From UBA5072 sp963822145 (GTDB taxonomy: Bacteria; Bacteroidota; Bacteroidia; Bacteroidales; UBA10428), in NCBI GenBank assembly GCA_963822145.1, contig CAWGGG010000004.1, positions 1,488,001 to 1,552,000 on the forward strand: a stretch of DNA of 64,000 bases. Reading direction: 5' to 3'. Position numbers and translations under genes: made by a program. Of the stretch, positions 25,942 to 34,825 are shown in pieces. The notes beneath the pieces are model-generated. The model had not been told where the DNA came from and searched no databases. It saw nothing but the letters and a program-made list of their open reading frames with translations. Numbering within the stretch: position 1 is the stretch's first letter; each line of letters begins with the position of its first letter.

Positions 25942-26991
25942 CTATTTCGTTTTTGGTCTTAAATTTCGAACCTGCTGACCGGCCTGCCACATTTCAGATT
26001 CACGCAATTCCTTCAGCTCTATTTCGAGGAATTCCTTGTAATTGGTCATGCCCGTGGATTCAAGTACACGTTTGGTTTCTGCGCCGGATTTCACCTTATT
26101 GTAAAGGTCGTTAAAAACCGGCAGGGTAGCGTCTTTGAATTTGGGTCTCCAGTCGAGAGCTCCACGCTGTGCTGTAGCGCTGCAGTTAGAATACATCCAA
26201 TCCATACCGTTCTCATCAACAAGCCGTATAAGACTCTGGGTAAGCTCCTCGACGGTCTCGTTAAAAGCTTCGCTCGGACTGTGACCATGTTGACGGAGCA
26301 CCTGGTATTGTGCATCCATGATACCGGCCAGGGCACCCATCAATACGCCGCGTTCGCCGGTGAGATCGCTGTATACTTCATTTTCGAAGGTTGTGGGGAA
26401 GAGGTAACCCGAACCAATGGCAATACCGATGGCCAGGGTGCGCTCGGTAGCCCGTTTGGTAAAGTCCTGGAAAACAGCAAAGCTGGAGTTAATACCTGCC
26501 CCAGCCAGGAAGTTACGACGGACGCTGGTGCCCGAACCCTTGGGAGCTACGAGAATGACGTCAACATCAGGCGGAGGAACAACACCGGTTTGTTCCTTAT
26601 AAGTAATGGAAAAGCCATGGGAGAAGTACAGCGCATCACCCTTTTTGAGACAGGGTTTCAGCACAGGCCAGATAGCCCGCTGCGCGGCATCAGAGACCAG
26701 GTACTGAATGATGGTACCTTTAGAGGCTGCTTCTTCAATGGAGAATAAAGTCCTGCCCGGCACCCATCCGTCCTTCAAAGCTTTATCCCAATCTGCCTTG
26801 AATTCAGGAGCCTGCCCGATAATTACGTTAATACCATTTTCTTTCATGTTCAGTGCCTGAGCTGGCCCCTGCACACCATAACCGATTACTGCAACAACTT
26901 CGTTTTTAAGAACTTCCTGTGCTTTTTTCAATGGAAACTCTTCACGGGTAATAACGTCTTCAACTACTCCCCCAAAATTAATTTTTGCCAT
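25942..26991 (-). CDS. ilvC: Ketol-acid reductoisomerase
   Basis: Second common step of valine/isoleucine synthesis: magnesium-dependent isomerisation and NAD(P)H reduction of acetohydroxy acids. The Rossmann motif is VIGYGVQGPAQALNMKENG; the knotted C-terminal domain carries SDLTGERGVLMGALAG with metal-binding Asp/Glu and EELTQSLIRLVDENG. Length 349 is class I-like. It is the last gene of ilvDBNC, 25 nt after ilvN; the opposed heptamer hairpin follows it. Confidence 0.96.
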   Translation of the reverse strand: MAKINFGGVVEDVITREEFPLKKAQEVLKNEVVAVIGYGVQGPAQALNMKENGINVIIGQAPEFKADWDKALKDGWVPGRTLFSIEEAASKGTIIQYLVSDAAQRAIWPVLKPCLKKGDALYFSHGFSITYKEQTGVVPPPDVDVILVAPKGSGTSVRRNFLAGAGINSSFAVFQDFTKRATERTLAIGIAIGSGYLFPTTFENEVYSDLTGERGVLMGALAGIMDAQYQVLRQHGHSPSEAFNETVEELTQSLIRLVDENGMDWMYSNCSATAQRGALDWRPKFKDATLPVFNDLYNKVKSGAETKRVLESTGMTNYKEFLEIELKELRESEMWQAGQQVRNLRPKTK

Positions 26992-27016
26992 AATGTATTA
27001 TATATTAATTAATAAA

Positions 27017-27604
27017 TCAATTTTTCTCATATTCAACCGTATTTTCTCCGGCCTCCTTCATGTAACTTGAGAACAATTCTTTACTGGACCGCGTAACTGC
27101 AATGCGTCCCGAACGGGTAAACTGTAAAAGACCGTATTTGTTCAGTTCATCAAACAAAGCCTGGGTCTCCTCCTTGTGACCGGTGAGTTCAATCACTGTA
27201 TACTCGGGCCTTACTTCAATAATCCTGGCGTGGTGCAACCTGATGGTATCCTCTACCTTGTTTACCTCAAGCATGGCCTTGGTTGGAACTTTGTAGAGGG
27301 CTATTTCCTGGTGGATCACTTCATCCTCGGTGTGGTAGAAAGCTCGAAGCACTTCCACGAGTTTCTCAATCTGGTTCACCACCTTTTCCACTTTTTCACG
27401 CGATTCATAAACCACGATGGTGAATTTATGAATACCCGGGATGGCAGAACCCGATACTGTAAGACTCTCGATATTCACTTGCCGGCGGGTAAAAATGATC
27501 GTGATCCGGTTCAGCAGTCCAATATGGTTTTCCGAAAAGGCTGATATGGTATAGGTTTGTTTACTGTTACCATTATTCTGTGTAGCTATTTTTCCTTTTG
27601 CCAT
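27017..27604 (-). CDS. ilvN: Acetolactate synthase, regulatory subunit
   Basis: Binds valine and controls the catalytic subunit IlvB. The N-terminal ACT domain is YTISAFSENHIGLLNRITIIFTRR (residues about 17-40 onward), with the allosteric Asn/Gly region SENHIG; the ALS_ss_C domain follows. Length 195 places it with the longer IlvH-type subunits. It starts 6 nt after ilvB. Confidence 0.93.
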   Translation of the reverse strand: MAKGKIATQNNGNSKQTYTISAFSENHIGLLNRITIIFTRRQVNIESLTVSGSAIPGIHKFTIVVYESREKVEKVVNQIEKLVEVLRAFYHTEDEVIHQEIALYKVPTKAMLEVNKVEDTIRLHHARIIEVRPEYTVIELTGHKEETQALFDELNKYGLLQFTRSGRIAVTRSSKELFSSYMKEAGENTVEYEKN

Positions 27605-27609
27605 GACAT

Positions 27610-29361
27610 TTACTTTTTGGGTTCAAGAATAATATCAGCAACCGATGCACCAGTAGGTACCATTGGAAACACATTGTCTTCCTTCTCTATGGATACTTCA
27701 AGCAGATAGGGTCCATCATAATCGAGCATTTCCTGTATGGCGGCATCCAGCTGGGGACGTTCAAGTACTTTTCTTCCCTTGATGCCGAAACCTTCACCCA
27801 CCTTGATGAAATCGGGATTGAGCAGGTATGTTTCAGAATAACGCTTGTCAAAGAAAAGCTGCTGCCACTGGCGGACCATGCCCAGATACTTGTTGTTCAG
27901 CAACACGATTTTAACGGCAGCCTGGGTCTGGTTAATGGTACCCAACTCCTGGATGGTCATCTGAAACCCGCCATCTCCTACGAAGAGAATTACCTGTTTA
28001 TCGGGAATCCCGATTTTCGCACCATGGGCGGCAGGCAAACCAAATCCCATGGTTCCCAGTCCGCCTGAGGTAACAAAACTGCGCGGATTGGTGAAATTGA
28101 AATACCGGGAGGCGAACATCTGGTGCTGGCCGACATCCGTTACAACTATGGCGTCGCCCTTCGTTTTTTCACTGATCAGGTGTATTGCCTCACCCATGGT
28201 CAGGCCAGGTTTTACCGGAAAAATATCATGACTGATAACTTTCTCATATTCAATCTTATCGGCATTTTTAAACTCCTGCAGCCACTTTTCGTGCGTACGT
28301 TTTTCAATAAGTTTGCTCAGCAGAGGAAGGGTGTCCTTGACATCGCCATGGATAGCCACATCCGCAGGAATGACTTTGTTGATTTCAGCCTTGTCAATTT
28401 CGAGGTGGATGATCTTGGCTTGTTTGGCATACTTGGTGACATCACCGGTAACCCTGTCATCGAAACGCATACCAACGCCAATCAGCAAGTCGCACACATT
28501 GGTCAGGATGTTGGTGGAATAATTGCCATGCATACCCAGCATGCCCACATTAAGCGGATGATTCTTGGGCAGGGCGCAGGCCCCCAGTATGGTCCATGCA
28601 ACCGGTATACCTGATTTTTCAATGAAATGAAGGAATTCTTCTTCCGCACCTCCCAGGATAATACCTTGACCAGCTAATATATACGGCTTCTTTGCCTTAT
28701 TAATAAGAGCGGCAGCGGCTTTTAGGCTATCCAGGCTGATCCTTGGTTCAGGCGCATAGCTACGCATTCTCACACACTTATGGTATTCAAAATCGAGTTC
28801 CCCGAACTGGGCATTTTTGGCAATGTCAATCAATACGGGACCAGGCCGGCCTGTCTGGGCAATATAAAATGCCTGGGCCATGATTTCAGGAATTTCCTGT
28901 GGCTTGGTAATCAGGTAATTCCATTTGGTAACCGGCATGGAAATGCCAATAACATCTGTTTCCTGGAAGGCATCCGTACCCAAAAGACCAGCAGACACCT
29001 GACCTGTAATGCAGACCAGGGGTGTTGAATCAATCTGGGCATCGGCGATGCCGGTAATGAGATTGGTTGCGCCGGGACCGGAAGTTGCCATACAAACACC
29101 TACCTTGCCGGTTACCCGCGCATATCCCTGGGCGGCATGTATGGCACCCTGTTCATGGCGGGTAAGAATATGCCTGAGCTTATCAGTATAATTCATCAGA
29201 GCGTCATAGGCCGGCATTATAGCACCGCCGGGATACCCGAAAATGGTATCTACCCCTTCATGTATGAGACTGAGCATGAGGGCTTCTGCTCCAGTAACCC
29301 TGATTTTCTCGGATTTACTGGTTGTGTTGTTTTTCCTTTTTTTATTGTGAATTGGTTTCAT
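27610..29361 (-). CDS. ilvB: Acetolactate synthase, catalytic subunit
   Basis: TPP- and FAD-dependent enzyme forming acetolactate or acetohydroxybutyrate. Order: N-terminal PYR domain with the TPP-activating Glu in FGYPGGAIMPAYD..RHEQGAIHAA, central FAD domain, and C-terminal PP domain with VGDGGFQMTIQEL and NNKYLGMVRQWQ. Length 583 is normal. It lies between ilvD and ilvN in the attenuator-controlled operon. Confidence 0.96.
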   Translation of the reverse strand: MKPIHNKKRKNNTTSKSEKIRVTGAEALMLSLIHEGVDTIFGYPGGAIMPAYDALMNYTDKLRHILTRHEQGAIHAAQGYARVTGKVGVCMATSGPGATNLITGIADAQIDSTPLVCITGQVSAGLLGTDAFQETDVIGISMPVTKWNYLITKPQEIPEIMAQAFYIAQTGRPGPVLIDIAKNAQFGELDFEYHKCVRMRSYAPEPRISLDSLKAAAALINKAKKPYILAGQGIILGGAEEEFLHFIEKSGIPVAWTILGACALPKNHPLNVGMLGMHGNYSTNILTNVCDLLIGVGMRFDDRVTGDVTKYAKQAKIIHLEIDKAEINKVIPADVAIHGDVKDTLPLLSKLIEKRTHEKWLQEFKNADKIEYEKVISHDIFPVKPGLTMGEAIHLISEKTKGDAIVVTDVGQHQMFASRYFNFTNPRSFVTSGGLGTMGFGLPAAHGAKIGIPDKQVILFVGDGGFQMTIQELGTINQTQAAVKIVLLNNKYLGMVRQWQQLFFDKRYSETYLLNPDFIKVGEGFGIKGRKVLERPQLDAAIQEMLDYDGPYLLEVSIEKEDNVFPMVPTGASVADIILEPKK

Positions 29362-29402
29362 AGTCTCTTAAAATGGTGATATGAATTAACTCTTTCGATT
29401 CA

Positions 29403-31232
29403 TTAAATCTCCCTGATGGCACCCTTATCGGCCGAGGAAACCATTCGGGCATAAACCTGTAAGGCTTTTGAAATCTGCCTGTGGCGACTAACAGGAGTAA
29501 ACGCCTGATCACCCCTGGCGGTCTCTTTTTGTTTGCGTTGTTCAAGCTCCCCGGGTGGGAGCACCACATTGACCGACCTGCCGGGTATATTGATTTCAAT
29601 GATATCTCCGTCCTGCAAAAGTCCTATCTCCCCGCCGGATGCGGCCTCGGGGGAAACATGCCCGATAGACAATCCTGAAGTTCCTCCAGAAAACCGGCCA
29701 TCGGTAAAGAGAGCACAGCTTTTGCCAAGTCCTTTCGATTTGATGTAAGAGGTAGGATAAAGCATTTCCTGCATGCCCGGGCCACCTTTTGGGCCCTCAT
29801 ACCGGATAACCACAATGTCGCCTGCCTTCACGCGGCCTTCGAGTATACCGTCACAGGCTTCATCCTGAGATTCAAATACCCTGGCAGTGCCAGTGAAATT
29901 AAAAATAGAAGGATCAACGCCTGCAGTTTTCACAACACAGCCATTGCGGGCAATATTGCCATACAAAATGGCCAGGCCGCCGTCTTTAAAATAGCAATGC
30001 TCAGCGTCACGGATACAGCCATTTTCCCGGTCCAGATCAGGTTCCTTATACATGATCCCCTGGCTGCCCATCTTCAGGCTTTTTATTCCTGCCGGTGCGC
30101 TGGCATAGATTTCACGCGCCTCGGCGGTAGCAGCGGGCCGGGTGATATCATATCGTTCGATGGCTTCTCCAAGCGTAAGCAGATCTACCCGCTTCACTGA
30201 GGTATCGATGAGTCCGGCACGATCCAGTTCCCCCATGATAGCCAGGATGCCGCCGGCACGGTTAACGTCTTCAACATGATAATGGGAACTGGGAGCAACT
30301 TTGCACAAAACCGGTATTTTGCTGGAAAGTTGGTCAATGTCTTTCATGGTAAAATCAACGCCGGCTTCATGGGCAATGGCCAGCAGGTGCAGCACGGTAT
30401 TCGTTGAACCTCCCATGGCAATGTCTAGGGCCATGGCATTCATAAAGGCAGGACGTGAAGCGATGGACCTGGGTAGAACGGAAGCATCCCCTTCTTCGTA
30501 ATATTTGCGGGTGATGGTGACGATCTGCCGGGCAGCCTTCTCAAAGAGAGCTTTACGGTTCTTATGCGTGGCCACAACTGTTCCGTTGCCCGGTAATGCA
30601 AGTCCGATAGCTTCATTCAGGCAGTTCATGGAGTTTGCTGTAAACATCCCGGAACAGGAACCACAGGTAGGACAGGCCTCCTTCTCAATGACCGATAATT
30701 CATCTCCGGAAATGTTATCATCAGCTGCCATCACCATGGCATCTACAAGGTCATATTTCTTAAGACCCACAGTACCCGCTTCCATGGGACCACCGGATAC
30801 AAAAACGGCAGGTATATTAAGCCTCATGGCTGCCATCATCATGCCGGGAGTAATTTTATCGCAGTTGCTGATGCAGATGATACCGTCAACCGTATGCGCA
30901 TTGCACATGTATTCAACGCTGTCGGCAATGAGGTCGCGTGAGGGAAGCGAATACAGCATACCTGAGTGTCCCATGGCAATACCATCATCTATGGCAATGG
31001 TATTAAACTCAGCGGCATAACAGCCCTCCTTTTCAATGATGGCCTTTATTTCCTGTCCAATCATATGCAGATGTGTATGACCCGGAACAAACTGGGTAAA
31101 TGAATTCACAACCGCAATGATCGGTTTCCCGATCTGATCCTCCCTCATGCCTGTTGCCCGCCATAAGCTTCGCGCACCAGCCATCCTGCGTCCCTGTGTG
31201 GTAGTATTGCTTCTCAGGTCTATCTTCATATT
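29403..31232 (-). CDS. ilvD: Dihydroxy-acid dehydratase
   Basis: Fe-S dehydratase giving 2-keto acids for valine and isoleucine. Cys motifs: SNCDKITPGMMMA and ACPTCGSCSGMFTANSM; a further signature near the C terminus is GGTSGLSIGHVSPEA. The start is taken as the ATG at 31232 (MKIDLRSNTTTQ); a longer frame reaches back into the leader terminator and adds residues not seen in the family. About 609 residues. First gene of the operon and directly behind the attenuator. Confidence 0.95.
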   Translation of the reverse strand, partial: NMKIDLRSNTTTQGRRMAGARSLWRATGMREDQIGKPIIAVVNSFTQFVPGHTHLHMIGQEIKAIIEKEGCYAAEFNTIAIDDGIAMGHSGMLYSLPSRDLIADSVEYMCNAHTVDGIICISNCDKITPGMMMAAMRLNIPAVFVSGGPMEAGTVGLKKYDLVDAMVMAADDNISGDELSVIEKEACPTCGSCSGMFTANSMNCLNEAIGLALPGNGTVVATHKNRKALFEKAARQIVTITRKYYEEGDASVLPRSIASRPAFMNAMALDIAMGGSTNTVLHLLAIAHEAGVDFTMKDIDQLSSKIPVLCKVAPSSHYHVEDVNRAGGILAIMGELDRAGLIDTSVKRVDLLTLGEAIERYDITRPAATAEAREIYASAPAGIKSLKMGSQGIMYKEPDLDRENGCIRDAEHCYFKDGGLAILYGNIARNGCVVKTAGVDPSIFNFTGTARVFESQDEACDGILEGRVKAGDIVVIRYEGPKGGPGMQEMLYPTSYIKSKGLGKSCALFTDGRFSGGTSGLSIGHVSPEAASGGEIGLLQDGDIIEINIPGRSVNVVLPPGELEQRKQKETARGDQAFTPVSRHRQISKALQVYARMVSSADKGAIREI

Positions 31233-31263
31233 GTTGTCATTCAAGTTTTTACTATACGCCACT

Positions 31264-31300
31264 AAAATTAAAAAAGCCATTCTCTTCAGTAAGAATGGCT
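31264..31300 (-). terminator. Intrinsic terminator of the ilv attenuator
   Basis: On the minus strand AGCCATTCT (31300-31292) pairs with AGAATGGCT (31283-31275), followed by a run of six T and an AT-rich tail. It lies between the leader peptide and ilvD. Confidence 0.88.
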
Positions 31301-31333
31301 CGGTATCTGCTTCATTTCAGCGTAAACCATTCT
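31292..31333 (-). promoter_or_regulatory. Antiterminator pairing of the ilv leader
   Basis: AGAATGG (minus strand, 31333-31327) begins at the last base of the leader stop codon and is complementary to CCATTCT (31298-31292), the 5' arm of the terminator. A ribosome at the stop codon would cover it and let the terminator form; a ribosome stalled at Ile/Val/Leu codons upstream would leave it free. Confidence 0.75.
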
Positions 31334-31395
31334 CACCTCGGTGTGCTAAGCACCACGAGGATGACCAGATTCACGATAATGATGATATTTCTCAT
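31333..31395 (-). CDS. Branched-chain leader peptide of the ilv attenuator
   Basis: A 20-residue frame, MRNIIIIVNLVILVVLSTPR, with five Ile, four Val and three Leu, then TGA. It precedes a terminator/antiterminator pair ahead of ilvDBNC, as in the enterobacterial ilvGMEDA leader. Codons for LVVLSTPR lie in a further hairpin (CCTCG with CGAGG as its base). This is strong evidence for transcription attenuation by charged Ile/Val/Leu tRNAs. Confidence 0.88.
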   Translation of the reverse strand: MRNIIIIVNLVILVVLSTPR

Positions 31396-31408
31396 GTTTT
31401 TAATTTGG

Positions 31409-31417
31409 GCAAATATA
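31409..31417 (-). promoter_or_regulatory. -7 promoter box of the ilv leader transcript
   Basis: TATATTTGC on the minus strand, identical to the his box, 13 nt before the leader ATG. No clear -33 TTTG is present at the expected distance. Confidence 0.6.
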
Positions 31418-31522
31418 GAGAAATTAATTGTTATTCCTCAGTTCATACAAAAAAATTTATTGCAAATCTAAATATTTTCAGGGAAATTATATGTAATAAA
31501 TTGATTTAATGATTTTTAAATA

Positions 31523-32290
31523 TTACAGTTTATAATATCCATACATAAACTCCATTTCCGGTAACCGGTAGCGTTCTCGAACTTCACGGCTTAGACCGAG
31601 AAGGTAATTCTCTTCGTTTATGACAAAACCGGCTTCGGTAAGTCTTTCCAGGTAATCCCTGCCATAGAGCCGGTAATGGTCCTTTTGCCTGAAGTGCTTT
31701 TCCCGTTCAGCAGGTTCGGTTATGGAAGCATCCTCGTAGGTTTTTTCTGCACTATGATCGGTGGGTACCTGGAGGAGGGCAAAGCCGCCCTTTTTCAATA
31801 CCCTGAATATCTCCCGCATGGCTTTCCGGTCGTCAGGAACATGCTCCAGCACATGGTTGCAGATTACAATATCAAATTCCTCCTGTCCGAAAGGCATATG
31901 CTGAACATCGAGTTTTACATCCGCCAGAGGTGAACCGAGATCCGCCGTTGTATATTTCAGGTTCCCCATTCCCCTGAAACGTTTGTAGAAACACTGTTCA
32001 GGTGCCAGGTGCAGCACTTTGAGCGGCTTTGAAAAGAAGCTGGTACGCTCCCTCAGGTAAAGCCATAGCAAACGGTGGCGCTCCAGGGAGAAACATTTAG
32101 GACACAGGGCATTTTCCCTTATCCTGTTGTAGCCGTATGGCATGAATTTGCGGAAACGGCCACCACAAACAGGGCATTCCACCTGGTCGCCCCGGTAAAA
32201 AAACGATGCAAATTTCATGAATATCATGCTGACGCGTATCAGCCAGGGCCGGGGTATGGTATTCATCAGCAAGGGTATGAGCTTTTTCAT
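31523..32290 (-). CDS. Zinc-ribbon SAM-dependent methyltransferase
   Basis: A 255-residue protein. A treble-clef-like metal site, CPVCGGRF with CPKC (about residues 39-66), leads into a class I methyltransferase core: VLHLAPEQCF, TTADLGSPLADVKLDV, FDIVICNHVLEHVPDD, RVLKKGGFALLQVP. The N terminus has a hydrophobic stretch but no clear signal. Such proteins often accompany glycan or cell-surface loci; the substrate is unknown. Monocistronic as far as can be seen. Confidence 0.75.
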   Translation of the reverse strand: MKKLIPLLMNTIPRPWLIRVSMIFMKFASFFYRGDQVECPVCGGRFRKFMPYGYNRIRENALCPKCFSLERHRLLWLYLRERTSFFSKPLKVLHLAPEQCFYKRFRGMGNLKYTTADLGSPLADVKLDVQHMPFGQEEFDIVICNHVLEHVPDDRKAMREIFRVLKKGGFALLQVPTDHSAEKTYEDASITEPAEREKHFRQKDHYRLYGRDYLERLTEAGFVINEENYLLGLSREVRERYRLPEMEFMYGYYKL

Positions 32291-32362
32291 ATCCAGTTTT
32301 CACTTGTCAAAAATAGGCAAAATATTTTCATGCCTCCCTGGTAAGCACTTTTAAGATTCTAT

Positions 32363-32398
32363 TTTGGGCCTGAACAACCAAAAAATGTTTATTTTCGC
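32363..32398 (+). promoter_or_regulatory. Candidate promoter of the VOC protein gene
   Basis: TTTG at 32363-32366, 23-nt spacer, TATTTTCGC at 32390-32398 (one mismatch to TAnnTTTGC). The start codon follows after 25 nt. Confidence 0.35.
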
Positions 32399-32423
32399 AC
32401 GCATTGAACAAATTGCTAAGAGC

Positions 32424-32888
32424 ATGAGACCTTTTAAAGTTTTAGGAATACAACAGATTGCCATTGGCAATGAATCCAAGGCACGTCTTGAAAAATTCTG
32501 GGTTGATCTTATGGGACTGGATAAAACCGGTACCTTTAAAAGTGACCGTGAAAACGTGGATGAGGATATTCTGCGGATTGGTAAAGGGCCTATGGCCGTT
32601 GAAGTGGATATCATGCAGCCGGTTGATGCAGACAAATCGCCACGGGTGCATGATCCAAAGCTGAATCATATCGGTTTGTGGATCGACGACCTTCCTAAAG
32701 CCGTGGAATGGCTTACCGCGCAGGGTGTAAGATTTACTCCTGGTGGTATCCGCAAAGGTGCTTCGGGCTATGATGTCTGCTTCATCCATCCGAAGGGCAA
32801 CGAAGAATTTCCGCTGTGCAGCGAAGGGGTTCTGGTAGAACTGGTGCAGGCGCCGGAGGAAGTGAAAAGAGTGATGAGTAAGGAGTAA
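32424..32888 (+). CDS. VOC (glyoxalase-fold) family protein
   Basis: About 154 residues with two beta-alpha-beta-beta-beta modules. The N-terminal one begins VLGIQQIAIGNESKARLEKFW; the second has LNHIGLWIDDLPKAVEWLTAQGVRF and ends CSEGVLVELVQAP. His in LNHIG and Glu in VELVQ are at positions that bind metal in glyoxalase I and methylmalonyl-CoA epimerase. The substrate is not predictable. The ATG at 32424 is preferred over an upstream start that overlaps the promoter. Its stop codon lies in a heptamer repeat (GAGTAAG). Confidence 0.75.
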   Translation: MRPFKVLGIQQIAIGNESKARLEKFWVDLMGLDKTGTFKSDRENVDEDILRIGKGPMAVEVDIMQPVDADKSPRVHDPKLNHIGLWIDDLPKAVEWLTAQGVRFTPGGIRKGASGYDVCFIHPKGNEEFPLCSEGVLVELVQAPEEVKRVMSKE

Positions 32889-32954
32889 GGAGTGTAGAAA
32901 GGTTGTGATGGTTGTGATGGTTGTGATGGTTGGAATGGTTGGGGTGGTTGCGAT
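32876..32954. repeat. Heptamer then nonamer tandem repeats after the VOC gene
   Basis: GAGTAAG twice (32876-32889), containing the VOC stop codon TAA. Then six 9-bp units from 32901: three perfect GGTTGTGAT, followed by GGTTGGAAT, GGTTGGGGT and GGTTGCGAT. The nonamer matches the family in the hisA-hisF spacer. Confidence 0.88.
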
Positions 32955-33024
32955 ATGCGGGTGTTCTTAGAGAAAGTTCAACCCCTATCCGATACCCGTT
33001 TGTACCTATCCCTCCCCTTCCTTG

Positions 33025-33070
33025 TCCCTTGTCCCTTGTCCCTTGTCCCTTGTCCCTTGTCCCTTGTCCC
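33025..33070. repeat. Perfect TCCCTTG heptamer array downstream of SRP RNA
   Basis: Six perfect copies of TCCCTTG (33025-33066) plus TCCC. It begins a few bases beyond the 3' end of the SRP RNA gene, which is on the minus strand. Confidence 0.9.
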
Positions 33071-33076
33071 TAAAAA

Positions 33077-33181
33077 GAACCGGGTAAGCTGTTCATATCG
33101 CACCGCTACAACCGCCTACCCTTGCTTCCTTCCGGACCTGGGGGGATTCAGCAGGAGCTGGCCGTATGAGACTTACCCGGC
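33077..33181 (-). ncRNA. ffs: Signal recognition particle RNA (small bacterial 4.5S type)
   Basis: On the minus strand the conserved domain IV core GGTCCGGAAGGAAGCA is present, the asymmetric bulge and GGAA tetraloop region that binds Ffh. The ends pair: CCGGGTAAG (5', from 33180) with CTTACCCGG (ending near 33080). About 105 nt, the short form without an Alu domain. A T run (TTCTTTTTA) follows the closing stem and can act as terminator. The RNA guides membrane-protein targeting with Ffh. Confidence 0.93.
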
Positions 33182-33184
33182 GGT

Positions 33185-33216
33185 GCAAAACTAGGAACTT
33201 TTATTAAATTTACAAA
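33185..33216 (-). promoter_or_regulatory. Promoter of the SRP RNA gene
   Basis: On the minus strand TTTG (33216-33213), 19-nt spacer, TAGTTTTGC (33193-33185), a full match to the Bacteroidetes consensus, directly before the RNA 5' end. Confidence 0.75.
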
Positions 33217-33253
33217 AGATAAAAAGGAATTACCCCCGAAAGTTCAAAAATCC

Positions 33254-33262
33254 TATATTTGC
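33254..33262 (+). promoter_or_regulatory. -7 promoter box of the DUF4199 gene
   Basis: TATATTTGC, full match to TAnnTTTGY, 26 nt before the ATG at 33289. No good -33 element is visible. Confidence 0.45.
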
Positions 33263-33288
33263 TCAACCACTCATAAACCTTTTAAACT

Positions 33289-33843
33289 ATGGAAAAAAAA
33301 CCGACTCTGCTGCAGTTTACCATGACCTACGGGGCCATACTGGGTATAGTATCCATTATCTTTTCGATAATACTTTATATTACGGGGTATATACCTTATA
33401 ATTTTAAGCGAATGGCGCTAACCTCCGTTATTGGTATAGGGATTATGATCGTTTTTCTAGTTATGGGATCAAAAGCATACAGGGACAAAGTACTTGACGG
33501 TACGATCAGCTATTATAAGGCCCTGGTACTGGGTATGATGATCGTGGTTTTTGCCACCATCCTCAGTGGGTTTTACAGCTTGATTTTCAATCTTTTTATT
33601 GATCCGGAATACTCTGACAAGGTTTTCGAGGCCACTAAAAGCTGGATGTACGATTACCTGAATAATATGGGTGTTCCTGATGCATCGATCGAGCAGTCGA
33701 TGGACAGGATTGAAAAACAGCAGGCAGCATACACGCCGATGAAAGCATTTTTCCAGAGTATATTTTACTCCTTTATCGTTGGTTTTGTTTTATCGCTGAT
33801 TACTTCCGCATTTGTAAAAAAGAATCCAAATCCCGTAGCTTAA
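33289..33843 (+). CDS. DUF4199 membrane protein
   Basis: 184 residues with four hydrophobic helices (about 13-33, 42-60, 77-102, 155-178) and a soluble loop between the last two. The layout and the N-terminal LLQFTMTYGAILGIVSIIFSI fit DUF4199, a Bacteroidetes family of unknown function. It is 21 nt upstream of a GT2 gene, an arrangement I associate with this family, which suggests a role in a lipid-linked sugar step. Confidence 0.78.
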   Translation: MEKKPTLLQFTMTYGAILGIVSIIFSIILYITGYIPYNFKRMALTSVIGIGIMIVFLVMGSKAYRDKVLDGTISYYKALVLGMMIVVFATILSGFYSLIFNLFIDPEYSDKVFEATKSWMYDYLNNMGVPDASIEQSMDRIEKQQAAYTPMKAFFQSIFYSFIVGFVLSLITSAFVKKNPNPVA

Positions 33844-33864
33844 ACTTAAATACTCCAGTTGCTG

Positions 33865-34821
33865 ATGGTACCCGACATCACTGTTGTTATACCGCTCTAT
33901 AACGAGGCCGAATCACTTCCTGAATTGTTTACGTGGATCAGCCAGGTGATGACGGAGAACCGGTTATCCTACGAAATCATAATGGTGGATGATGGCAGCA
34001 ACGATGGTTCCTGGCAGGTTATTGAGCAGCTTTCCAAAACCGATAATAATCTGCGAGGGATCAAGTTCCGCCGTAATTATGGAAAATCAGCAGCCTTGCA
34101 CTGTGCCTTTCAGGCGGCCAGGGGAAGAACGGTGATTACCATGGATGCTGACCTGCAGGACAGTCCCGATGAGATTCCCGCACTCTATGCCATGATCAAT
34201 GACCAGGGATTTGACCTGGTATCCGGGTGGAAAAAGAAAAGATACGACAACAGACTTACCAAAAATATCCCAAGTCGTTTATATAACTGGACGGCAAGAA
34301 AATTCAGCGGCATCAAGATCCATGATTTCAATTGCGGTCTGAAGGCCTATCGCCTTGAAGTGGTTAAAGCCATTGAGGTTTATGGGGAAATGCACCGCTA
34401 TATTCCGTTCATTGCAAAGAAAGCCGGTTTTCACAACATTGGTGAAAAGGTGGTTCAACACCGGAAACGTCAGTACGGCACAACCAAGTTCGGACTGGAA
34501 CGCTTTATCAACGGTTACCTGGATTTGCTTTCGATATCTTTTATATCCAAATTCGGCCGCCGGCCCATGCATTTCTTCGGCACACTGGGCACCCTGATGT
34601 TCATCCTGGGATTTGGCATGGTCCTCTACCTGGGTGTTGACAAGCTCATTGCAGTAGCCAGTCATATAAAGGCCAAACTGGTTACACAGAGTCCGTACTT
34701 CTATATTGCCCTTACGGCCATGATTATTGGAACACAGCTCTTCATGGCTGGTTTTCTGGGCGAGCTGGTATCCAGGTCATCGGCCAGCCGGAATGAATAT
34801 CATATTGAAAAGGAGATATAA
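33865..34821 (+). CDS. Family 2 glycosyltransferase with C-terminal membrane helices (DPM1/GtrB-like)
   Basis: Probably transfers a sugar from an NDP-sugar to a polyprenyl phosphate. The GT-A core shows VVIPLYNEAESLPE, IMVDDGSNDGSW, MDADLQDSPDEIP (DxD), and FNCGLKAYR. Two hydrophobic helices (about 235-255 and 268-300) anchor it to the membrane. The start at the ATG 33865 is chosen over TTG 33859. A heptamer repeat starts 5 nt after the stop. Confidence 0.88.
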   Translation: MVPDITVVIPLYNEAESLPELFTWISQVMTENRLSYEIIMVDDGSNDGSWQVIEQLSKTDNNLRGIKFRRNYGKSAALHCAFQAARGRTVITMDADLQDSPDEIPALYAMINDQGFDLVSGWKKKRYDNRLTKNIPSRLYNWTARKFSGIKIHDFNCGLKAYRLEVVKAIEVYGEMHRYIPFIAKKAGFHNIGEKVVQHRKRQYGTTKFGLERFINGYLDLLSISFISKFGRRPMHFFGTLGTLMFILGFGMVLYLGVDKLIAVASHIKAKLVTQSPYFYIALTAMIIGTQLFMAGFLGELVSRSSASRNEYHIEKEI

Positions 34822-34825
34822 GAAC

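Noticed and set aside
33025..33070. Regular repeat considered as a CRISPR array
   Set aside because: Units are 7 bp, contiguous, with no spacers; no cas genes are present in the window.
32955..33194. 79-codon ORF at 33 kb
   Set aside because: It is made of the TCCCTTG array and the complement of the SRP RNA.
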